Of a stretch of DNA of 64,000 nucleotides, positions 1-6,233 are shown in pieces. Position numbers and translations under genes: made by a program. The stretch's first letter is position 1, and each line of letters starts with the position of its first letter. The notes under the pieces were generated by a model that worked only from the letters and a program-made list of their open reading frames with translations, did no database searches and was not told the origin of the DNA. Origin of the DNA: JACDER01 sp036394915 (GTDB lineage: Bacteria; Actinomycetota; Thermoleophilia; Gaiellales; Gaiellaceae); NCBI GenBank assembly GCA_036394915.1, contig DASWEE010000144.1, positions 33,210 to 97,209 of the forward strand, in the 5' to 3' direction.

Positions 1-216
1 CCGCTGGCCCAGCGGACGAGCCGGCGCTACGGCTCCGCCCGCCTGACGCTGTTCGAGCACTTCTCGCGTTCCTCGGGCCCCACTGGCGGTTCGGGGCCGG
101 AGGGGATAGTGCTCGGCACAGCCCCGGAGAGCACCGGGCCGCCAGTGGGGTCAGGCGGCTCCGGAGGCCGGCTTCGCCGGCCGGGAGGAGCTGCCGGCGA
201 GGGACGTGAGGAATGA
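1..216 (+). CDS. rsmD: RsmD C-terminus (16S rRNA guanine-N2 methyltransferase), partial, with repeat-derived tail
   Basis: Frame 1 is open from the left edge to a TGA at 214-216 that overlaps the coaD ATG (ATGA). The first 20 residues (ending RRYGSARLTLFEH) look like the last strand of RsmD, and rsmD is the usual gene before coaD. The enzyme methylates a guanine of 16S rRNA. Odd: instead of stopping near residue 20 of the visible part, the frame continues about 51 residues through a 147-bp repeat (65-211), giving a Gly/Pro-rich tail with GPEGIVLGTAPEST. Identity rests on a short stretch plus context, since the catalytic domain lies outside the window; the in-frame readthrough is seen directly. 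Confidence 0.7.
   Translation, partial: PLAQRTSRRYGSARLTLFEHFSRSSGPTGGSGPEGIVLGTAPESTGPPVGSGGSGGRLRRPGGAAGEGREE
65..211 (+). repeat. 147-bp structured repeat, copy 1 (inside rsmD 3' end)
   Basis: Starts CGCGTTCC and ends CGTGAGG. It aligns without gaps to 36332-36478 and 41413-41559. Contains a 12-bp perfect inverted repeat (78-89 with 139-150), a small GTGC-TCG-GCAC hairpin between the arms, and a second hairpin GGCCGGC-TTC-GCCGGCC near 164-180. Read in the rsmD frame without stops. No obvious target-site duplication was seen. Confidence 0.85.
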
Positions 217-728
217 ATACGGCCATCGTCCCTGGGAGCTACGACCCGGTCACATTCGGCCACTTGGACGTGATCACGCGCGCGGCGGCGATCTTCGACC
301 GCGTCGTCGTCGGAGTCGTCCGCGACCCTCATCACAAGGGGACGATGTTCTCGGTCGAGGAGCGCGTCCAGTTCCTGCGCGACGCACTTGCGGAGAACGG
401 CAACGTCGAGGTGGATGTGTTTTCAGAGCTCGTGGTCGACTTTGCGCGCCGTTGGGGCGCGAACACGATGGTCAAGGGCTTGCGCGTGATCTCCGACTTC
501 GAGTGGGAGTTCCAGATGAACCATCTGAACCGGACGCTGGCGCCAGACGTCGAGACCGTCTACGTGATGGCGAGCCCGCAGTACAGCTTCGTCTCCTCGA
601 GCGGCGTGAAGGAGATCGCCTCCTTCGGGGGAAAGGTGGACGAGTTCGTTCCCCCCAACGTCGCAGCCCGGTTCGCCGAGCTGTTCCCCGGCGGTCGTCC
701 CGGTGCGCCCGTCAACCCGCAGGAGTAG
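213..728 (+). CDS. coaD: Phosphopantetheine adenylyltransferase CoaD
   Basis: Transfers AMP from ATP to 4'-phosphopantetheine, the fourth step of coenzyme A synthesis, in the cytoplasm. The 171-residue length fits the family (about 160). Visible motifs: GSYDPVTFGHLDVI at the N-terminus (the T/HxGH nucleotidyltransferase motif), MVKGLR around residue 90, and the late YSFVSSSGVKEI motif that contacts ATP. The ATG overlaps the rsmD stop, so the two are translationally coupled. The gene begins a few bases after repeat copy 1. The C-terminal tail (GGRPGAPVNPQE) is non-conserved. Confidence 0.97.
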   Translation: MNTAIVPGSYDPVTFGHLDVITRAAAIFDRVVVGVVRDPHHKGTMFSVEERVQFLRDALAENGNVEVDVFSELVVDFARRWGANTMVKGLRVISDFEWEFQMNHLNRTLAPDVETVYVMASPQYSFVSSSGVKEIASFGGKVDEFVPPNVAARFAELFPGGRPGAPVNPQE

Positions 729-755
729 CCGGTCAGGCCAGTAGACTCTTTTCCA

Positions 756-1256
756 ATGGACGTTCTCGTACTCATCGACAAGCTGGACGATCTCGTCCAC
801 AACGCGAAGGCCGTTCCCCTTACGGATCAGGTGCGAATCGACCGCGAGGAGATCTACGACATCCTCGACCAGATGCGCGCCACCATCCCCGAGGAGATCA
901 AGCAGGCGCGCTGGATCGTCAAGGAGCGGCAGGAGATGCTGGCCGAGGCGAAGCGCGAGTGCGACCGCATCCTCGGCGAGGCCCGCGAGCAGGCGGCGCG
1001 TGAGGCGTCGCAGACCGAGATCGTCAAGCTCGCCGAGCGCCAGGCGCAGGAGATCGTCGACGATGCCCGCCGCGAGGCCCGCGAGCAGAAGCTGGAAACC
1101 GAGGACTGGATCGACCAGATGCTCTCGACGCTCGAGACGAATCTGGACAAGTTCCTCGGCGCGGTCAGGCGCGGTCGAGAGCGGCTCCACGAGCGCTCGC
1201 AGGAGTCCGTCATGGTTGGGGTCGGCGCTCCGGAAGACGAAGAACCGCCGTACTAG
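756..1256 (+). CDS. SepIVA-like coiled-coil septation protein
   Basis: A 166-residue, strongly charged, mostly helical protein (MDVLVLIDKLDDLVHNAKAV at the start, then long Glu/Arg/Ala heptads at residues 40-150). Such proteins are often annotated as ATP synthase F0 subunit B-like or DivIVA-like. In mycobacteria the homologous position, just before the yceD/DUF177 gene, is held by sepIVA, which acts in cell division and polar growth. No membrane segment or catalytic motif is visible. The ATG is 27 nt after coaD. Family assignment is from shape and gene order; function in this organism is inference. Confidence 0.72.
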   Translation: MDVLVLIDKLDDLVHNAKAVPLTDQVRIDREEIYDILDQMRATIPEEIKQARWIVKERQEMLAEAKRECDRILGEAREQAAREASQTEIVKLAERQAQEIVDDARREAREQKLETEDWIDQMLSTLETNLDKFLGAVRRGRERLHERSQESVMVGVGAPEDEEPPY

Positions 1257-1288
1257 CCCGGCCATCGGCGTCGCTACCCTGGGTAGTA

Positions 1289-1798
1289 GTGACCGTCTTC
1301 AACCTGCGTACGATCAAGCTCCGCTCCGGTGAGGAGTACCGCGACGAGCAGGAGATCGAGCTCGAGCCGCTTCGCCTCGCGGGGCAGCGCTATCTCCCGG
1401 TGCCCGACAAGATCCCGGCTGAGCTCGCGATCACCCGCGCAAGCACGGGAACCGTCTTCGAGCTGAGCTTCCTCGGCCGGCTGCACGGCCCCTGCTTCCG
1501 CTGCCTGAACGAGACGGCGATCGAGGAGCGAATCGCCGCCCGCGAGTACCAGGCGAACAGCCCGGGCGAGTCGGAGGAGCTCCGTTCTCCCTACTTCGAG
1601 GACGACCGGCTCGACCTCTCCGCCTGGGCGCGGGACGCCCTCGTCCTCGCTCTCCCGGCGAAGATCCTGTGCCGGCCGGACTGCGCCGGGCTGTGTCCCG
1701 TCTGCGGCAAGGACTTGAACGTCGAGCCGCACACGCACGAGGAGACCGAGCCGGACTCCCGCTGGGCCGCGCTGGCCGAGCTCCGCGACCGGCTGTAG
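1289..1798 (+). CDS. yceD: YceD/DUF177 family protein
   Basis: 169 residues, GTG start. The family is nearly always encoded next to rpmF and is linked to 23S rRNA or 50S maturation. Cys-rich motifs typical of the actinobacterial branch are visible: CFRCL around residue 70 and CRPDCAGLCPVCG around residue 130, probably a zinc site, followed by an acidic C-terminus. Here rpmF is not immediately next: an ABC-F gene is interposed. Start chosen because MTVFNLRTIKL begins the conserved region. Confidence 0.88.
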   Translation: MTVFNLRTIKLRSGEEYRDEQEIELEPLRLAGQRYLPVPDKIPAELAITRASTGTVFELSFLGRLHGPCFRCLNETAIEERIAAREYQANSPGESEELRSPYFEDDRLDLSAWARDALVLALPAKILCRPDCAGLCPVCGKDLNVEPHTHEETEPDSRWAALAELRDRL

Positions 1799-1901
1799 GA
1801 TTTGACGCGGCGCTCCGGCGCCAACCTATGCGTGACTGATTGAGCCCATCCCTCGTTCGCGCGCCTTACGCGCGCCCTCAGCTCTCAGTCAAGGAGTCCC
1901 A
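1799..1901 (+). promoter_or_regulatory. Leader of the ABC-F gene
   Basis: A 103-nt gap holding two short GC hairpins (GGCGC-TCCG-GCGCC near 1811-1825 and GCGCGCC-tta-CGCGCGCC-like arms near 1858-1876) and a good Shine-Dalgarno (AAGGAG, about 1891-1896) before the TTG start at 1902. ABC-F genes are often controlled by leader attenuation, but no leader peptide is clear here. No sequence downstream looks like a T-tract terminator. Confidence 0.35.
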
Positions 1902-3491
1902 TTGCTCACGCTCGACCAGGTCACCACGCACCACGGCGCCAACCCGATCCTCGTGGACGTCACGTTCGCTGTCGGCCCCGGCGCCCGGATCGGCGTCATC
2001 GGCCCGAACGGTGTGGGCAAGTCGACGCTGCTGCGGATCGCCGCCGGCCTCGACCAGCCCGATTCGGGCACGGTCGCGCGCGCCCCTGCGTCGCTGACGG
2101 CCGGCTACGTCCCGCAGGAGCCGGATGCGCGACCGGGCGAGACGCTGCTCGCGTACCTGTCCCGAAGGACGGGGGTCGCAGAGGCCGGCGCGGAGCTGGA
2201 TGCCCTCTCCGCAGGCCTCGCCGACGACCTGACTCTTGTCCACGCCCATTCGGAGGCGCTCGAGCGCTTTCTCGCGCTCGGGGGCGACGACCTCGTCGCG
2301 CGGGCGCGAACGGCCTGCGCAGAGGTCGGCCTTCCGGCCGAGCGGCTCGAGCTACCGATGACCGCCCTCTCGGGGGGAGAGGCGGCCCGCGCGGCACTGG
2401 CGGCGATCCTGCTCTCGCGCTTCGACGTGCTGCTGCTGGACGAGCCGACGAACAACCTCGACTTCGAGGGCCTCGACCGCCTCGAGCGCTTCGTGAGCTC
2501 GACTCGCGCCGGGGTCGTCGTCGTCTCCCACGACCGCGCGTTCCTCGATCGCACCGTCAAGCGCGTGGTCGAGCTGGACGAGCGCACACACCGCGCCCGT
2601 GAGTACGCCGGCGGGTGGAGCGACTACGAGATCGTGCGCGCGCGCGAGCGAGAGGCCCACTACCGCCGGTACGAGGATGCGGCGAAGCGTCGGGACGAGA
2701 TCGAGCAGCTCCTCCGGGGCCGCCGCAACGAGGCGCGGCGGGCCGGCGCGCGCGTCCTCGCGCGGGAGACGGGCGGCTCCGACCGGCGCGCGACCCACGC
2801 TCTGAGCGGGAAGGTGCGCCAGGCCGAGCGTGCGCTCGAGCGTCTGGAGGAGGTCGAGAAGCCGTACGAGCCCTGGGAGCTCCGCCTCTCGCTCGCACCG
2901 GACCGGCGCAGCGGCAAGGTCGTCGCCCGCTTGGAGGGCGCCGTGATCGAGCGTGGCTCGTTCCGCCTCGGTCCGCTCGATCTCGAGGTGGGATGGCGCG
3001 AGCGCGTCGCCGTCCTCGGGCCGAACGGAAGCGGGAAGACGACGCTGCTCGAGGCCCTGCTGGGAAAGCTTCCGCTCGCCGCCGGCCGCCGTTATGTCGG
3101 GCCCGGCGTGGCAATGGGCGAGCTCGACCAGGAACGGGAGCGGTTCGGCGGGGAGGAGCCGCTGCTCAGGGTCTTCTGCCGCGATGCGTCCGTCCCGGAG
3201 TCCGAGGCGCGCTCAATGCTCGCGAAGTTCGCGCTGGGGGCCGAGGACGTCCTTCGTCCGGCGTCCTCGCTCTCGCCCGGCGAGCGCACGCGCGCCTCGC
3301 TCGCACTGCTCGTGCTCCGAGGCGTGAACTGCCTCGTGCTCGACGAGCCGACGAACCATCTCGATCTGCCGGCGATCGAGGAGCTGGAGGGGGCGCTGGA
3401 GCGCTACGACGGAACGGTGCTGCTCGTCACCCACGATCGGCGTTTCCTCGAGCGGTTTGCGGCAACCAGGACGATCGAGCTCCTTCGCTAG
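1902..3491 (+). CDS. ABC-F family ATP-binding protein
   Basis: 529 residues with two ABC cassettes in one chain and no membrane segments, the ABC-F layout of ribosome-associated factors (EttA, Uup, VmlR/Msr-type). Cassette 1: Walker A GPNGVGKSTLL, signature LSGGEAARAAL, Walker B LLLDEPTNNLD. Cassette 2: GPNGSGKTTLL, LSPGERTRASL, LVLDEPTNHLD. A basic, helical linker (residues about 240-320, rich in RRDEIEQLLRGRR-type stretches) is the P-site tRNA-reaching arm. TTG start supported by AAGGAG. It sits between yceD and rpmF, normally adjacent genes. Whether it protects from antibiotics or aids translation cannot be told from sequence. Confidence 0.92.
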   Translation: MLTLDQVTTHHGANPILVDVTFAVGPGARIGVIGPNGVGKSTLLRIAAGLDQPDSGTVARAPASLTAGYVPQEPDARPGETLLAYLSRRTGVAEAGAELDALSAGLADDLTLVHAHSEALERFLALGGDDLVARARTACAEVGLPAERLELPMTALSGGEAARAALAAILLSRFDVLLLDEPTNNLDFEGLDRLERFVSSTRAGVVVVSHDRAFLDRTVKRVVELDERTHRAREYAGGWSDYEIVRAREREAHYRRYEDAAKRRDEIEQLLRGRRNEARRAGARVLARETGGSDRRATHALSGKVRQAERALERLEEVEKPYEPWELRLSLAPDRRSGKVVARLEGAVIERGSFRLGPLDLEVGWRERVAVLGPNGSGKTTLLEALLGKLPLAAGRRYVGPGVAMGELDQERERFGGEEPLLRVFCRDASVPESEARSMLAKFALGAEDVLRPASSLSPGERTRASLALLVLRGVNCLVLDEPTNHLDLPAIEELEGALERYDGTVLLVTHDRRFLERFAATRTIELLR

Positions 3492-3503
3492 ACTGGCGCA
3501 GCT

Positions 3504-3692
3504 GTGGCAGTCCCCAAGAAAAAGACCTCCAAATCCCGCCGCGACAAGCGGCGCGCGCAGCATCGGATCGAGGCGCCGCGGGTGAACGAGTGCCCGCATT
3601 GCCACCGTCCCAAGCGGCCGCATCACGTCTGCCCGAACTGCGGTACCTATCGCGGTCGCGAGGTCGAACCTTTCCGCGGACCGACCCCGTAG
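3504..3692 (+). CDS. rpmF: 50S ribosomal protein L32
   Basis: 62 residues, GTG start, beginning AVPKKKTSKSRRDKRR as expected for L32. The zinc-binding form is present: CPHCHRPKRPHHVCPNC (two CxxC pairs). Basic N-terminus binds 23S rRNA. It is followed after 4 nt by plsX, the classical rpmF-plsX pairing that links ribosome and phospholipid synthesis. Confidence 0.96.
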   Translation: MAVPKKKTSKSRRDKRRAQHRIEAPRVNECPHCHRPKRPHHVCPNCGTYRGREVEPFRGPTP

Positions 3693-3696
3693 GCTC

Positions 3697-4677
3697 ATGA
3701 GCGTCCGGGTGGCGGTAGACGCTCTAGGCGGCGACCGCGGCCCAGAAGACATCGTCGCCGGCGCGCTAGAGGCTGCCTCCGACGGGATCGTCCCGATCCT
3801 GTTCGGGCCCCCCGACCTGGACACGAAGGGGCTCGGGCACGTCACGGCGTCCCAGGTGATCGGGATGGACGAGAAGCCGGCCGAGGCCGTGCGCTCCAAG
3901 CCGGACAGCTCGCTCGTCGCCGCCTGCCGCGCGGTCGGCGCCGGAGAGGCCGATGCAGTCGTCTCGGCGGGGAACACGGGCGCCATGCTCGCGGCCTGCC
4001 TGATGCAGCTTCGCCGGCTCCCGGGCGTGCTCCGGCCGGCGATCGCGGTTCCGATCCCCGCCCGGCAGGGCCCGTCCGTCCTGATCGACTCGGGGGCGAA
4101 CGCGGATGCGCGCGCCGAGCACCTGCTCCAGTTCGCCCACATGGGAGCGCTCTTCGCCGAGGAGATCCTCGGGATCGAGCGGCCGGAGGTGCGGCTGCTC
4201 TCGATCGGGGAAGAGCCGGAGAAGGGCAACCAGCTCACGCTCGAGGCGCACGACCTGCTGGCGGGAAGCGAGCTGCGGTTCGGGGGCAACGTCGAGAGCC
4301 GGGAGCTGCTCGAGGGAGCAGCCGACGTGATCGTCTGCGACGGCTTCACCGGCAACGTCTGCCTCAAGCTGATGGAAGGGACGATCAGGACCGTCCTCGA
4401 CGCGCTGCGGGCGGAGATCGCGCGCACGCGCAAAGGACGCGTCGGAGGGCTGCTGATCCGGGGAGCCGCCCGCGGCCTGCGCGACCGGCTCGATCCCGAT
4501 ACGTACGGCGGCGCCTACCTGCTCGGGCTGCGAGGCATCGCCGTGATTGCTCATGGCAATTCCTCGCCGCGGGCGATCGCGAACGCGATCGAGCTCGCCG
4601 CGCGCGGCGTCGATCACGGCGTCGTCCAACGCCTCGGTGAACGTTTCCCCGAGCGCCGCGCAGTCCGGGCCGGGTAG
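3697..4677 (+). CDS. plsX: Phosphate acyltransferase PlsX
   Basis: Makes acyl-phosphate from acyl-ACP, the first step of phosphatidate synthesis, at the inner face of the membrane. The 326-residue chain starts VRVAVDALGGDRGPEDIV and contains the conserved SAGNTGAMLA motif (around residue 90), SIGEEPEKGNQ (around 170) and DGFTGNVCLKLMEG (around 215). Forms a cluster with acpP downstream, whose product carries its substrate. Slightly short at both ends compared with some homologues but complete. Confidence 0.96.
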   Translation: MSVRVAVDALGGDRGPEDIVAGALEAASDGIVPILFGPPDLDTKGLGHVTASQVIGMDEKPAEAVRSKPDSSLVAACRAVGAGEADAVVSAGNTGAMLAACLMQLRRLPGVLRPAIAVPIPARQGPSVLIDSGANADARAEHLLQFAHMGALFAEEILGIERPEVRLLSIGEEPEKGNQLTLEAHDLLAGSELRFGGNVESRELLEGAADVIVCDGFTGNVCLKLMEGTIRTVLDALRAEIARTRKGRVGGLLIRGAARGLRDRLDPDTYGGAYLLGLRGIAVIAHGNSSPRAIANAIELAARGVDHGVVQRLGERFPERRAVRAG

Positions 4678-4729
4678 CGCGTGTTAGCATCCGCGCGCTT
4701 TAGACCCCCCGACCGTCAAGAGAGGTGAA

Positions 4730-4975
4730 ATGGCAGCTTCGCGCGAGGAAGTCTCCGAGCGGGTCAAAGAGGTCCTGACCGAGCAGCTCGGGATCGACGA
4801 GAGCGAGATCACGGAGGAAGCCTCGTTCCAGGAGGACCTGGACGCTGACTCGCTCGATCTCGTCGAGCTGATCATGGAGCTCGAGGACCAGTTCGGGATC
4901 AAGATCTCCGACGAGGACGCCCAACAGATCCAAACGGTCGGGCAAGCGGTCGACTACGTCACGTCGCACCAGTAA
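4730..4975 (+). CDS. acpP: Acyl carrier protein
   Basis: 81 residues, highly acidic. The phosphopantetheine attachment site DADSLDLVELIMELE is present around residue 41 (Ser). Carries growing acyl chains in fatty acid synthesis and donates to PlsX encoded just upstream. ATG preceded by AGAGGTGA. Its stop at 4973-4975 is followed by the rnc reading frame with almost no gap, but in a different frame. Confidence 0.97.
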   Translation: MAASREEVSERVKEVLTEQLGIDESEITEEASFQEDLDADSLDLVELIMELEDQFGIKISDEDAQQIQTVGQAVDYVTSHQ

Positions 4976-5000
4976 CGACAACCGCGGCGAGCTCGAGCGG

Positions 5001-5654
5001 CTGATCGACGAGCTCCCGCCGGAGCGGCTCGCGCAGGTCTTCACGCATCCCTCCTGGGCGGCGGAGCGGAGCGAGTCCTACGAGCGGCTGGAGTTCCTGG
5101 GGGACAGCGTCCTCGAGCTTGCGATCGCGCGGGCGCTGTTCGAGGAGTACCCGGACTTCTCGGAGGGGCAGCTGGCTCGGCTGCGCGCGCACATCGTCTC
5201 CAGGCAGAGCTGTGCCGTCGTCGGGCGCGAGCTCGGGCTGGGGCGGCGGCTCAGCCGGCACGCCGGCGAGACGAGCGAGGAGGAGCTCGCCAAGCTCGCA
5301 CGGAACCCGAACGTCCTCGGCGCGCTGCTGGAGGCCGCGCTGGCGGCGCTCTTCCTCGAGCACGGCTTCCCGGCCATCGAGCCGGCGATCGTCGAGGCGT
5401 TTCGCGGCCGGATCGAGTATGCGACCACGAGCTACGTCGATCACAAGACGGAGCTCCAGGAAGAGCTCGCACGTCGGGGCCGTCAGGTCACCTACGGCGT
5501 GCTCGAGGTCGAGGGGCCGCCCCACGAGCGAACGTTCACGGTGGCGGCGGTCGTCGAGGGAAAGCAACTGGGGGTCGGCCGGGGCCGGTCGAAGAAGGAC
5601 GCCGAGCAGAGCGCTGCGGAAGAAGCCCTGACCGCGCTCTCGGCCGAGCGGTGA
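5001..5654 (+). CDS. rnc: Ribonuclease III (start codon unclear)
   Basis: Cleaves double-stranded RNA in rRNA maturation. Seen: QVFTHPSW, ERLEFLGDSVLELAI (catalytic Glu and Asp), and a C-terminal dsRNA-binding domain from YVDHKTELQEELARRG to KKDAEQSAAEEAL. Stop TGA at 5652-5654 overlaps the next GTG. The frame is open back to a TGA at 4869-4871, yet I find no ATG, GTG or TTG in frame before the conserved part; CTG at 5001-5003 is the best available start (others: ATC at 5004). In the region where most RNases III have D-x-x-E (AD..EA), this one reads VLGALLEAAL, so the Asp is replaced by Ala while the Glu stays. Identity is firm, start is not. Confidence 0.85.
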   Translation: MIDELPPERLAQVFTHPSWAAERSESYERLEFLGDSVLELAIARALFEEYPDFSEGQLARLRAHIVSRQSCAVVGRELGLGRRLSRHAGETSEEELAKLARNPNVLGALLEAALAALFLEHGFPAIEPAIVEAFRGRIEYATTSYVDHKTELQEELARRGRQVTYGVLEVEGPPHERTFTVAAVVEGKQLGVGRGRSKKDAEQSAAEEALTALSAER

Positions 5655-6193
5655 CCGTCGTCCAGCGCTCTTCCCGCCGTTTCTCCTCGAAACGGATCGA
5701 GGAGACGGCACGAGGCCTCCTCGAGGCATCGGCGCTTTGTGCGCTTGCGACCGTGTCGAGGGAGGGGCGGGCGTACGTGAACACCATGTACTTCGCGTGG
5801 GATCGCGAGCTCCGCGTCGTCTGGATCTCTGCGCCTGAGGCGCAGCATTCGCGGAACCTCCGCCAGAACCGCTCTGCTGCGATCACGGTCTTCGACTCGG
5901 GGCAGAAGTGGGGGGGCAAGGATCGTGGGATCCAGCTCTTCGGGTCTGCGAGCGAGCTGGGCCAGGGACGAGATCGAGCCGCACAGGAGACGTACTCGGC
6001 GCGCTTCCCGGCGTACGACCCGGCCGAGCTCGGCGTCTATGGCTTCTATCGCTTCCGTCCCAGCCGGATCAAGCTCTTCGACGAAGAGGCGCTGGGTCCG
6101 GGCGTGTTCGTGACCGCGAGCGTGAAAGGCCGCGGCCGCCTCGAATGGACGCGGACCGAGGTCTACCGCTCAGGTTCAAGGCGCCCTGGATGA
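5651..6193 (+). CDS. Pyridoxamine 5'-phosphate oxidase-like FMN-binding protein
   Basis: 180 residues. Shape and motifs of the PNPOx-like split-barrel family: an early ALCALATVSREGRAYVNTMYFAWD (strands that bind FMN phosphate), then SAPEAQHSRNLRQNRSAAITVFD and a conserved IQLFGSASEL. Probably binds FMN or a deazaflavin/heme; the substrate is unknown. GTG start overlaps the rnc stop. It occupies the place often held by mutM between rnc and smc, so linkage to neighbours is positional only. Confidence 0.75.
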   Translation: MTVVQRSSRRFSSKRIEETARGLLEASALCALATVSREGRAYVNTMYFAWDRELRVVWISAPEAQHSRNLRQNRSAAITVFDSGQKWGGKDRGIQLFGSASELGQGRDRAAQETYSARFPAYDPAELGVYGFYRFRPSRIKLFDEEALGPGVFVTASVKGRGRLEWTRTEVYRSGSRRPG

Positions 6194-6233
6194 GGAGAGC
6201 TGCCATCCGCACTGGTAAGTAGCGTTCGGGCGC

